Origin: Mycolicibacterium llatzerense
GTDB lineage: Bacteria; Actinomycetota; Actinomycetes; Mycobacteriales; Mycobacteriaceae
Reading direction: 5' to 3'
DNA length: 64,000 nt
NCBI RefSeq assembly: GCF_000878195.1
Contig: NZ_JXST01000001.1
Span: 124,001-188,000, forward strand
In this document: one piece after another, positions 9,380 through 17,409 of the stretch
Position numbering within the stretch: the stretch's first letter is position 1
How the letters are laid out: every line of letters starts with the position of its first letter
The notes under the pieces: generated by a model
The model's input: the letters and a program-made list of their open reading frames with translations, nothing else
The model's database searches: none
What the model was told of the DNA's origin: nothing
Made by a program: the position numbers and the translations under genes

Positions 9380-11915
9380 GCGATTGGGGAAATGTGTCGG
9401 GCGGCGGCGGGATGTCGCGGATCTGATGCCGGCTGGTGACGCCCAGCTTCGGAAATGACCGGTAGAGGTATCCGGACACGGTGCGAGTCGACAGCTGAAG
9501 GCGTGCCGCGATCTGCGGGTTCGTCAGGCCGCGGCCGGCGAGGTAGACGACCTGATGCTCCTGGGGACTCAACTGTCCGGTGGACGGTATCGCCGGCGCT
9601 GTCGTGGGAACGCCGGATGCGCGCAACTCCCGCGCGCAGATTTCCAGCCATGGTCTGGCCCCCAGCTTCTCGAAGGTCGCCAGTGCGGCGGAGATGTGCT
9701 GGCGGGCTTCTTTGCGTCGGCGGCTGCGCCGAAGCCAGCCTGAGTAACTGAGTCGCAACCGGGCGCGTTCGAAGGGCCACTGCTCACCGGCGGGGTCGGC
9801 GAGCGTCCGGGCCAGGGCGTCGCCGACATCTCCGACGTTGAGCAGAGCCGCGGCGTGGTTCAGCAGCTGGTCGAGGCGAGCGGAGCGCGGCTGCGGCAGG
9901 TGCGTCAGGGCTGCGGTGAATCTGCGCCTTGCGTCGTCGGCCATGCCCGTCCGCGCTGCCGCCTCGGCGAAGTCGACGAGAGCGCGGAAGGATACGTGCG
10001 GGTGCAGCGGCACGCCGGAGGCGGTGAACAGTTCGGCGAGGTGGCCATAGGCGCCGAGGTCGTTGCCCTCCACGATATTGATCAGCCCGAGCACGTGGTG
10101 TGCCTGCGCGGAGTGCAATCGGTTGTCTTGGAAGTCCAGCACATTGAGGGCCGCGGTCAGCTGGACCCGAGCCGCTGCGGTGTCGCCGCGCCGCGTTGCG
10201 ACCGTCGCTCGAATCAGGTCCCCGGTTGCGGTCACCAGTGGTTGATCGCTGACAGCTCCGAGCGTGTGTAGTTGGCTGGTGATCCGCAGGGCCTCGTCCC
10301 AGCGCCCGGTGTCGACACACGACCAGGCCAGGACCGCGGTCGTCAGCGCGTGCCCGTTCGTCGAATCATGTTGTGTCATCAGGGATTGTGCGATCCGCAA
10401 AGTTCTGATGCTGAGCTCGGACTCGTCTGTCACGCCGGCCGCCAGCCCGATCAGGCTCAGGTCCAGAACTCCCAGACCCTCGATCGGTCGGCTGCTGAAC
10501 GAGGCCATGTCGGCCTGCGTGCGCAGCGAGTCGGTCACCGCCCAGACCCACAGTCGCGAAGTCGACGAGCCGCCCGCGGTCACCGGCATCGAGTCATCAA
10601 GACGCTGTAGCGCCTTCGCTGTGTCCCGATACGCGGACGGATCACCGGACAGGAATGCCGCGGCGGCCGCCACGCGCAGCGGTTCCCAGGCCAGCGCGGG
10701 TTCCAGCCGGAGCGCTTCGTCGGCCGCGGTCAGGAGGGTCACGGCAGCAGCCCGCCCGTCATGCCACATCGTGGTCATCCCGTGTGCGGTCAGTGCGCGG
10801 ATCCGGTCATGTGGATTGCCGGTGGCCGATGATGCGGCATGGGCGCGGTGCCAGGTCTGGCGTTGCGGCAACGCATTCAGCGCATCCGCCAGGAGTTGAT
10901 GCGCGTCTTGCCGAGCGGTCAGCGGCGCCCCGTAATACGCGGCAGACCGGATGAGCGGATTGACGGGGTTGATGCGTGCTGATTCAACCCGCACGACGCC
11001 TGCGGTCTCTGCCGGTGCCAGGACCGCCGGGTCGGCCAATGCTCCCGGGGGCAGCCCGTGCAGATCTGCGGCGGACGCGGCCGCGACGACGACGAGCGCG
11101 GCACGCGTCGATGAGGGGAGATGGGCCAGGTGCTGTGCATAGATCGCGTGGACGCTGATCGGCAGCGGCAGTGGGTCCGGTGCGTAGCCCGCCGAGGGGG
11201 TTGCGCCGGCAGTCGTGCTGGAAAAGTGGATGATCGCAGCGGCGTTGCCCGCGGACTGTTTCAGGATCTGCTCGCGCAGTAGTCCACTCGGCGGTGTGGG
11301 TTGAGCCTCCAGCAGCTCGATCGACTGGTCGAGAGTCATTGGTGCGAGCGGAATTTCGACGGCCGACCGACCCGCCAGCCCCGTCGCGGCAACGGTGTCG
11401 GGCAGCGTCAGCGCGACGGTGATCGGGCGGCCCGCGCTGCGGCGGGCGGCGAACAGCAGGACGCTGCGGGACTGCTCGTCGAGCCAGTGGGCGTCGTCGA
11501 CGGTGACCAGGACCGGCTGTCGCCGCGGTACCGCGTCCAAGAGTTCGAGCAGCGCCGTGGCCAGTCTGGCGGTGTGTATCTGATCGCCGAACAGTGGTGT
11601 GCTGAAAAGGGTTTCGATGATGTTGGCCCGGCCGTATGGGTTGGCTTCGGCGTCGTTCAACGCCCGCAGGAGTCGATGGAGGCCACCCAGCGGGGTGCCG
11701 GTCTCACCGGGCAGTCCGGCGATTCCGAGGACGCGATGGCCCAACGCATCAGCTTGGCGCTCGGCGGCGACGAGCAGGGATGTCTTTCCTGAGCCCAATG
11801 CCCCGGAGATGACGATGACCTGTCCGCGCGGCGGTGACGCGATGGCGTCCCGCAGCACCGTGAGTTCCGCGTCGCGCCCGATGAGCTGCGTCGACGCGGT
11901 GTTCACAAGAACCAT
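9366..11915 (-). CDS. LuxR family regulator with N-terminal AAA ATPase (LAL type)
   Basis: Large ATP-dependent activator of the LAL/MalT class, 849 residues. Walker A GALGSGKT is at residues 38-45 and the Walker B region PVLVTVDDAHWLDE near 130-145. A long helical repeat middle follows, and a NarL/LuxR helix-turn-helix at the C-terminus (LSPQEHQVVYLAGRG, then NPQIAARLQLSTRTVSGYL). Such proteins sense a ligand or partner through the helical middle and activate a nearby operon. It is divergent from a LysR gene across 74 bp. No obvious target operon is adjacent. Its last codons overlap the metal box of mntH. Confidence 0.9.
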   Translation of the reverse strand: MVLVNTASTQLIGRDAELTVLRDAIASPPRGQVIVISGALGSGKTSLLVAAERQADALGHRVLGIAGLPGETGTPLGGLHRLLRALNDAEANPYGRANIIETLFSTPLFGDQIHTARLATALLELLDAVPRRQPVLVTVDDAHWLDEQSRSVLLFAARRSAGRPITVALTLPDTVAATGLAGRSAVEIPLAPMTLDQSIELLEAQPTPPSGLLREQILKQSAGNAAAIIHFSSTTAGATPSAGYAPDPLPLPISVHAIYAQHLAHLPSSTRAALVVVAAASAADLHGLPPGALADPAVLAPAETAGVVRVESARINPVNPLIRSAAYYGAPLTARQDAHQLLADALNALPQRQTWHRAHAASSATGNPHDRIRALTAHGMTTMWHDGRAAAVTLLTAADEALRLEPALAWEPLRVAAAAAFLSGDPSAYRDTAKALQRLDDSMPVTAGGSSTSRLWVWAVTDSLRTQADMASFSSRPIEGLGVLDLSLIGLAAGVTDESELSIRTLRIAQSLMTQHDSTNGHALTTAVLAWSCVDTGRWDEALRITSQLHTLGAVSDQPLVTATGDLIRATVATRRGDTAAARVQLTAALNVLDFQDNRLHSAQAHHVLGLINIVEGNDLGAYGHLAELFTASGVPLHPHVSFRALVDFAEAAARTGMADDARRRFTAALTHLPQPRSARLDQLLNHAAALLNVGDVGDALARTLADPAGEQWPFERARLRLSYSGWLRRSRRRKEARQHISAALATFEKLGARPWLEICARELRASGVPTTAPAIPSTGQLSPQEHQVVYLAGRGLTNPQIAARLQLSTRTVSGYLYRSFPKLGVTSRHQIRDIPPPPDTFPQSQGFG

Positions 11916-11964
11916 GAGACATCCGATCGGTCAGCACGTCTAACGACAGATATTGATAAGTCCC

Positions 11965-11979
11965 ATCTACGACGTAGAT
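11965..11979. promoter_or_regulatory. LysR-type T-N11-A palindrome between divergent regulators
   Basis: ATCTACGACGTAGAT has 6-bp arms around GAC and contains the T-N11-A core of LysR sites. It lies 10 bp upstream of the LysR start and 50 bp from the LuxR-type start, fitting autoregulation and possible control of both genes. TAATCT at 11979-11984 is a possible -10 for the LysR gene. Confidence 0.6.
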
Positions 11980-11989
11980 AATCTGCCGC

Positions 11990-12880
11990 GTGGAGCTACG
12001 GCAGGTCGAGCATTTTGTGGCGGTCGCCATCGAGCGGAGCTTTACCCGCGCCGCACGTCGGGTCCATGTCGTGCAGTCAGCCATCTCGACGTCGATTGCG
12101 AAGCTGGAGCGTGAGCTCGGTGTGCAGTTGTTCGATCGCTCCCGTCAGCAGATCGAGCTCACCGTCGCTGGCGAACGATTCCTCGCCCAGGCGCACGAAC
12201 TGTTGCGCGTCGCGGGTTCGGCTGCAGAATCGGTGGCATCCAGTCGCGGCCAGCTGATGGGTAGCGTCGAGTTCGGGTCATTGATCTCGTACGGCCCCAT
12301 GAATGTCGCCCAGGTGCTCGGCGAGTTTCACCGAGCGCACCCCTTTGTTCGGCTTCGGTTGCAACTCAATCAATCTGGCGCCTCGGCATATCTGTCGGCA
12401 CTGGTCGACGGCTCCTTGGATCTGGCTCTGGTCTCGGTGCCCAACAGATTTCCTCCGCAACTCGAAATGCGGTTGATGTTCGAGGAACCGATGTTCTTCG
12501 TGTGCCGCGCTGATCACCCGATGGCGTCGGAGCGGACGGTCGGTCTGATCGACCTGGCAGCTGAGGACCTGATCGGGTTCCCGCCGGATTGGGGCTTTCG
12601 CTCCTTGATGGACAACGCTTTTCTGGCGGCGGGCGCCCAGTCGCGGCCCGTCCATGTGATTCCGGCCGGCTTCTCGGTTGTGGGTGAACTGGTTCGCCAA
12701 GGGCTGGGGACCACCTTCATGCCCGCGTCGGAATGCGCGGAATTCGACGATCTGCGAGCCATCGAATTGAGTCACACCGTCAGGTGGCAGGTCTATCTGG
12801 CGTCGCAGCCGATGGACCGTCTGACCCCGGCCACCGCGGCCCTGGCGGACATGCTGATTCAGGCCGCGGCTTCGAGCTAG
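11990..12880 (+). CDS. LysR family transcriptional regulator
   Basis: LTTR of 296 residues. The N-terminal winged HTH reads MELRQVEHFVAVAIERSFTR and then AARRVHVVQSAISTSIAKLE, followed by the LysR substrate-binding fold (GSVEFGSLISYG as the first strand; GELVRQGLGTTFMP near the second hinge). GTG 11990 is the only start that keeps the canonical LTTR beginning. Control of the divergent LuxR-type gene is suggested by the T-N11-A palindrome in the shared gap. The inducer is unknown. Confidence 0.9.
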   Translation: MELRQVEHFVAVAIERSFTRAARRVHVVQSAISTSIAKLERELGVQLFDRSRQQIELTVAGERFLAQAHELLRVAGSAAESVASSRGQLMGSVEFGSLISYGPMNVAQVLGEFHRAHPFVRLRLQLNQSGASAYLSALVDGSLDLALVSVPNRFPPQLEMRLMFEEPMFFVCRADHPMASERTVGLIDLAAEDLIGFPPDWGFRSLMDNAFLAAGAQSRPVHVIPAGFSVVGELVRQGLGTTFMPASECAEFDDLRAIELSHTVRWQVYLASQPMDRLTPATAALADMLIQAAASS

Positions 12881-12895
12881 TTCGCCCCGAGTGTC

Positions 12896-12936
12896 GGCTG
12901 GTGGTCGAGAATTCGCGAAATCCTCGACCACCAGCC
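12896..12936. terminator. bidirectional hairpin between convergent lysR and gjpA-like genes
   Basis: Perfect 14-bp arms (GGCTGGTGGTCGAG and its complement) flank a 13-nt loop. It lies 15 bp after the LysR stop and 13 bp after the convergent gene's stop. There is no strong T tract, as is usual in mycobacteria. Confidence 0.7.
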
Positions 12937-12949
12937 AACATTCGATGTC

Positions 12950-14503
12950 CTACTTGGCGTGCTCGGCGCCGTGAGATGCCTTGGCGGGCTTGGCGTCGGT
13001 CTTGCTGGGCTTGGTGTGGGGTTTGGCGGGCTTGGCAGGCTTCGGGTCAGCCTTGGTGTCCGCACCCTTGGTGTCGCCGCCCTTGGTGGGGGTCTTTCCG
13101 GTGCCGGCGTCCGCGGGCTTGGCGGTACCCTCGCTGCCGGCGGTGTCCGCGGGCTTGGTCGTCCCTGTCTCGGCCGACGAATCAGGCTTTGTCGCACCAG
13201 TTTTCGTGGGCGTCTCCGTCGAACTCGTGGTGTCGGTCTTCGTCGTATCCGTCTTCGTCGTGGTCTGGTCAACAGGCTTGGTGGTTGCCGTGGTCTTTGA
13301 CGGCGCAGCCGGCAGGGCCTTGACGACGGCCGCGGCCGGCAGTGCGACGGTCGTCGCGTCGGCGGCGGGCACCGAGTTGGCGGCGACAGGTGCGGTGGCT
13401 GCGACAGCCGTCGTAGCCGTCTTGATCGGCGGCGGCTTGAGCGCGTCGGCGACGAGTTTCTGCATGAGCTGCAGTGCGGCGACCGGGCCCGGCAAGTTGA
13501 CGGTGAAGCCGAGCGGTCCACCGCCGATGTTGATGCCGAACGAGGTCAGCAGTCCGCCTGCGTACAGCGGCACGCCGGGCAGGCCCGTGTTGATCACGGT
13601 CGACAGGTCCGGGCCGTAGCCGCCGTTGAGGACCCCGTTGAGGACCGTCGCGGGAATCGAGATGAGCGAGGTGGCCACCTTGCCGAGGTCGCCGGTGCGC
13701 GTGGCGTCGATGACGTCCTGCACCGCGGCGCCCAGCGCGGCGGGCGCTTGGATCAGCGGGCCGAGCAGACCACCGACGATGACGAGGGCATTGGACGGTT
13801 GCAGCCCACCGAAGCCCTGGTTGAGCGTGTTGAGCACGTTGACGGCGTTCTGCAGCGGGTTGGCGGCGATGACTCCCAGCGGGCCGAGCTTGTCGATGGC
13901 TGTGACGAGACCTTGCAGCGGGTAGGCGATCGAGTTGATGGCGGGTGCGAGCAGATTGGTCAGCGGGATCAACGCATTCAAGCCGACCAGCAGCAGCTGA
14001 TTGGTCGCATCTTCGACGTTGCCCTTCGCCAGGTCGTTGACGGCGGCGGCCAACAGCGGCGGTACCGCGGTGGTGAGGTTGGTCCCGATCTGGCCGAGGG
14101 TGCTGCCCAGCGCGTTCAGCAACGGCGGGGCGGACGCGAACGGAACAGCCGGTTGTGGAGTGGGATCGACCGTCACCGAACCGGGCGACGACACCAGTTT
14201 CAGGAGGTCCTGAAGGGCGGCGAGCTGGTTGTTGAGCGCTGCCGTCAGAATCGGCGTCGGCCCGTTGGTCTGCGCCGTGCTGACGATGGTCTGCAGGCTG
14301 GCGACGGTGTTCTTGAACGCTGCACCGAATGCGGCGAAGGGATCGACGGCGGCGGTCAGGCGTACGGCGGTGCGCTCGATCTGCGCTTCCATGTGGTGGA
14401 TCTGGGTACTGACGGTCGGCGCCATGACCGGGGCAACGGCGATAGCCGCGGCCCCAGCCAGGGACACGCCGACGGAAGCGAACGGTCGAGCGGCGGTGTG
14501 CAT
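12950..14503 (-). CDS. GjpA-like exported protein with Thr/Lys/Pro-rich tail
   Basis: Exported mycobacterial protein of 517 residues resembling the GjpA group (named after a Gordonia porin) and PE/PPE-like secreted proteins. The N-terminus MHTAARPFASVGVSL is followed by a hydrophobic stretch typical of this family. Residues up to about 360 are Ala/Leu/Asn-rich and probably helical; from about 380 to the end the chain is low-complexity (Thr/Lys/Pro/Ala with many TKT and KPA units). I chose ATG 14503 because AAAGGG lies 6 nt upstream; ATG 14518 is possible. It stands alone and converges on the LysR gene. Porin activity is not proven for this protein. Confidence 0.72.
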   Translation of the reverse strand: MHTAARPFASVGVSLAGAAAIAVAPVMAPTVSTQIHHMEAQIERTAVRLTAAVDPFAAFGAAFKNTVASLQTIVSTAQTNGPTPILTAALNNQLAALQDLLKLVSSPGSVTVDPTPQPAVPFASAPPLLNALGSTLGQIGTNLTTAVPPLLAAAVNDLAKGNVEDATNQLLLVGLNALIPLTNLLAPAINSIAYPLQGLVTAIDKLGPLGVIAANPLQNAVNVLNTLNQGFGGLQPSNALVIVGGLLGPLIQAPAALGAAVQDVIDATRTGDLGKVATSLISIPATVLNGVLNGGYGPDLSTVINTGLPGVPLYAGGLLTSFGINIGGGPLGFTVNLPGPVAALQLMQKLVADALKPPPIKTATTAVAATAPVAANSVPAADATTVALPAAAVVKALPAAPSKTTATTKPVDQTTTKTDTTKTDTTSSTETPTKTGATKPDSSAETGTTKPADTAGSEGTAKPADAGTGKTPTKGGDTKGADTKADPKPAKPAKPHTKPSKTDAKPAKASHGAEHAK

Positions 14504-14599
14504 AGCGGGCCCTTTCAAAGGCTCAGAATCGGACGCAGTGATTCTGGCTTTGAGAGGTAGGTCACCCGCTAGCGACGAATGACTCTATTTTCGACGGCG

Positions 14600-15676
14600 T
14601 CAGTTGGGGCGGTACAGGCCTTTTCCGGTGATGAGCGGCAGATCCAGCGTCGTCCGGATGCCCGGCTCGGCGGCGACGACTGCGGGAATGGCGTTCACGA
14701 CGCGCGCCGCGGTAGCCACGAGTCCGGCGTGATTGTGGTCGCCCTTGCGGCTGCTGAGACACAGGTCAAGGGCGTACGACGGCTCGCCGGTCACCTCGAC
14801 GCGGTACGAGCCGCCCTCCTGGGCCGGCTGCGGCCAGTCGGGGCACAGGTCGTCACGCAGGCGGGTGATGTGCTCCAGCACGACGGCCGGGCGGCCGTCT
14901 TTCATGCCGCGCACCTCGAACCGCATGGCCGCCGTGGTGCCCGCGGGGATGTGGCCCGACGCGATGTCGAAGTCCTCGGGTGCCGGCACCCGGGTGTGCT
15001 CCTCGGTCAGCTCGTCGAGCTCGATGCCGAGGCCCGCGGCCAGCTGGCGCACCACCGAACCCCAGGCCAGGCTGAGCACGCCGGGCTGCAGCAGCATCGG
15101 CAGCTCGTCGATGGGCTTGCCGAAGCCCATCACGTCGAACATCACCGTCGCGCTGTCGTAGGTGGCGTAGTCGACGATCTCCATGCACCGGACCTGCTCG
15201 ATGCTCTGGCAGGTGCCCATGAGGGCAAGGGGGAGAAGGTCATTGGCGAATCCGGGGTCGATGCCATTAACAAATAGGCTCGAACAGCCCTCCTGCGTGG
15301 CGTCTTCGAGCGGCGCGATCAGTTCGGCGGGCAGCACCTGCCACGGGTACTGCAGGAACACTGCCGCACTGGCGACGACATTGACCCCGGCGGCCAGGAT
15401 GCGCCGGTAATCTTCGAGCGCTTCGGGCAGCCGGTTGTCGGCCATGGCGGTGTAGACGACGCAGTCCGGCTTGCCGGCCAGGATGGCGTCGAGGTCGTTG
15501 GTGGCCTTGATTCCGGTCGAAACCTCAAGTCCGGCAAGCTCTCCGGCGTCCTTGCCGGCCTTGGCGGCCGAGGACACCCAGACGCCGGTCAGTTCGTAGG
15601 CGGGGTCATTGATGAGTTGAGTCAGGGCATGGCGGCCGACGTTGCCAGTGCCGACTGCGGCGACTTTGATTGGCAT
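14600..15676 (-). CDS. dihydrodipicolinate reductase-like NAD(P)H dehydrogenase (Rv0926c-like)
   Basis: Rossmann-fold oxidoreductase of 358 residues related to DapB and 2,4-diaminopentanoate dehydrogenase, resembling M. tuberculosis Rv0926c. The nucleotide-binding loop is VGTGNVGRHA, right at the N-terminus (MPIKVAAV). A DapB-like second strand reads LTGVWVSS. The start is ATG 15676: GAGGAA lies 7 nt upstream, inside the end of the preceding SDR gene. The stop of that gene is 11 nt before this ATG, so the two form an operon. Probably not lysine biosynthesis; a lipid- or amine-linked substrate is a guess. Confidence 0.82.
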   Translation of the reverse strand: MPIKVAAVGTGNVGRHALTQLINDPAYELTGVWVSSAAKAGKDAGELAGLEVSTGIKATNDLDAILAGKPDCVVYTAMADNRLPEALEDYRRILAAGVNVVASAAVFLQYPWQVLPAELIAPLEDATQEGCSSLFVNGIDPGFANDLLPLALMGTCQSIEQVRCMEIVDYATYDSATVMFDVMGFGKPIDELPMLLQPGVLSLAWGSVVRQLAAGLGIELDELTEEHTRVPAPEDFDIASGHIPAGTTAAMRFEVRGMKDGRPAVVLEHITRLRDDLCPDWPQPAQEGGSYRVEVTGEPSYALDLCLSSRKGDHNHAGLVATAARVVNAIPAVVAAEPGIRTTLDLPLITGKGLYRPN

Positions 15677-15687
15677 GTAAGGGTTCC

Positions 15688-16479
15688 TCACAGGTCCGGG
15701 ATGGGTAGGTCGAGGTTGGGAAACGTGAGGCCGCCGTCGACCTCCAGCACCTTGCCGGTGACGTAGGCGCCGGCCGGTGACGCCAGGTACAGTGCCGCCG
15801 CGGCGATGTCCTCGGGGTCGCCGAGGCGGCGCATCGGGGTGGCCTTTTCCATGGGATCGCGCAACGCGTCGTTGGAGGCGACGATGTCCAGCGCCGAGGT
15901 CAGGATCGAACCGGGGGCGATGCCGTTGACCCGGATCTTCGGGCAGAGGTCCATCGCGGCGAGCTTCGTGTAGTGCGCCAATGCGGCCTTGGCGGTGCCG
16001 TACGCGGCGAAACCGCGGCCCGCCAACCGGCCGACGGCCGAGGTGATGTTGATGACGCTGCCACCGCCGGCGTGCTCCAGCATCAGCGGGACCGCCGCCT
16101 GGGTCAGCGCATGCGCGGTGGCCACGTTGAAGGTGAAGGCGTCTTTGAGATCCTGCGGCGAGGTGTACATGAGCGGAGCGGGCATGGTGCCGCCGACGTT
16201 GTTGACGACGACATCTAGTCTGCCGAAGGCGTCGACCGCAGCCGCGGCGAGCTTGGCCGTCTCGTCGGGGTGGGCGAGGTCCGCGGCGACGATGTGCGCC
16301 CGTCGGCCGGCCTGCTCGACCAGCTTCGCCACGTCCTGCAGCTGGGACTCGGTGCGCGAGGCAATCACCACGTCAGCACCGGCTTCGGCGAAGGCGACGG
16401 CGATGGCCGCGCCGAGGCCGCGGCCCGCGCCGGTCACCACGGCTACCTGGTTGTCGAGTCGGAATCTGTCCAGAATCAC
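15688..16479 (-). CDS. short-chain dehydrogenase/reductase (Rv0927c ortholog)
   Basis: Classical SDR of 263 residues. NAD(P) motif [10 protein letters not shown], structural NNVGG, catalytic serine in INITSAVG and the YGTAK (YxxxK) pair are all present. The sequence closely resembles what I recall of M. tuberculosis Rv0927c, including the C-terminal [12 protein letters not shown] chose GTG 16479 ([11 protein letters not shown]) because it matches that protein and GAGG lies 5 nt upstream; GTG 16518 lies at the edge of a -10 hexamer TAGCGT (16517-16522) and would fall before the likely transcript start. A KstR-like box at 16554-16567 lies upstream. First gene of an operon with the DapB-like gene. 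Confidence 0.9.
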   Translation of the reverse strand: MILDRFRLDNQVAVVTGAGRGLGAAIAVAFAEAGADVVIASRTESQLQDVAKLVEQAGRRAHIVAADLAHPDETAKLAAAAVDAFGRLDVVVNNVGGTMPAPLMYTSPQDLKDAFTFNVATAHALTQAAVPLMLEHAGGGSVINITSAVGRLAGRGFAAYGTAKAALAHYTKLAAMDLCPKIRVNGIAPGSILTSALDIVASNDALRDPMEKATPMRRLGDPEDIAAAALYLASPAGAYVTGKVLEVDGGLTFPNLDLPIPDL

Positions 16480-16553
16480 GTGTGCCTCATTCGCCTCGTC
16501 GTGGTCGTTGTTAGGCACGCTAGCAAGATTGAGGCGCTGCGGGAACAGATTTC

Positions 16554-16567
16554 TAGAACACGTTTCA
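16554..16567. promoter_or_regulatory. KstR-like operator
   Basis: TAGAACACGTTTCA fits the KstR consensus TNNAACNNGTTNNA. It lies between the end of ku and the SDR promoter (-10 at 16517-16522), about 45 bp upstream of the probable transcript start. KstR represses cholesterol catabolism genes in mycobacteria. Two further boxes occur at 24164 and 47990. Confidence 0.55.
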
Positions 16568-16568
16568 A

Positions 16569-17363
16569 TTAGCCCTTGCGGGCTTTGACACTGGCCTCCA
16601 GCTTGGCCAGCAGATCGGACACGTCCTCGGTCGCGTCCAGTTCGGTCGCCGCTTCCTCGGTGGTGAACGCCTCGCCGCCCGCGATCTTCGCTTCGATGAG
16701 CTCTTCCATCTGCTCGCGGTAGGTGTCGTGGAACTGCTCGGGGTGGAAGTCGTCGGTCATCGAGTCCACCACCTGACCGGCCATCTTGAGCTCGGCCGGC
16801 TTGATCTCGACTTCCTTGTCCAGCACGGGGAAGTCCGGGTCACGAACCTCATCGGGCCACAGCAGGGTGTGCACGATCATCACGTTGCGTTTGCCGAAGT
16901 CCTTGACCCGTAACGCGGCAAGCCGGGTCTTGTTGCGCAGCGAGAAGTGCACGATGGCGACCCGATCGGTCTGCGCCAGTGTCTGGGCGAGCAGCACGTA
17001 CGACTTGGACGACTTCGAGTCGGGCTCCAGGAAGTAGCTCCGGTCGTACATCAGCGGATCGATCTGATCGGCGGGAACGAACTCCACCACCTCGATCTCG
17101 CGGCTGCGCTCCTCGGGCAGGGTCGCGATGTCGTCGTCGGTGATGATGACGGTCTGCCCGTCCTCGGATTCGAAAGACTTGGCGATATCCCGGAACTCGA
17201 CGACCTCGCCGCAGACCTCGCACACCCGCTTGTATCTGATGCGGCCATTGTCCTTGGCGTGCACCTGATGAAACTTGATGTCGTGATCCTCGGTGGCGCT
17301 GTACACCTTCACCGGCACATTGACCAGTCCGAAGGCGACTGACCCCTTCCAGATGGACCGCAT
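16569..17363 (-). CDS. ku: DNA end-binding protein Ku
   Basis: Homodimeric ring that binds DNA double-strand ends in bacterial non-homologous end joining and recruits LigD. It has 264 residues. The bacterial Ku start [19 protein letters not shown] is at ATG 17363; [15 protein letters not shown] and SYFLEPD are conserved core segments. The C-terminus is short, ending in [11 protein letters not shown], without the long Lys/Ala tail of some paralogs. It is divergent from ligD with 46 bp between the starts, a gene pair kept in mycobacteria. UvrD1, a Ku partner in mycobacteria, is encoded 16 kb away. Confidence 0.97.
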   Translation of the reverse strand: MRSIWKGSVAFGLVNVPVKVYSATEDHDIKFHQVHAKDNGRIRYKRVCEVCGEVVEFRDIAKSFESEDGQTVIITDDDIATLPEERSREIEVVEFVPADQIDPLMYDRSYFLEPDSKSSKSYVLLAQTLAQTDRVAIVHFSLRNKTRLAALRVKDFGKRNVMIVHTLLWPDEVRDPDFPVLDKEVEIKPAELKMAGQVVDSMTDDFHPEQFHDTYREQMEELIEAKIAGGEAFTTEEAATELDATEDVSDLLAKLEASVKARKG

Positions 17364-17366
17364 ACC

Positions 17367-17405
17367 CAAGTATGGCCCATGATCGCGTCCGGGCTTGGAT
17401 ACTTG
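17367..17405. promoter_or_regulatory. ku-ligD divergent promoter with inverted repeat
   Basis: The 46-bp gap contains CAAGTAT (17367-17373) and ATACTTG (17399-17405) as 7-bp inverted repeats, each about 4 nt from one of the start codons. The symmetry suggests that the two promoters share -10 like elements or that a dimeric factor binds both. Neither arm is a perfect TANNNT. Confidence 0.45.
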
Positions 17406-17409
17406 AGCA

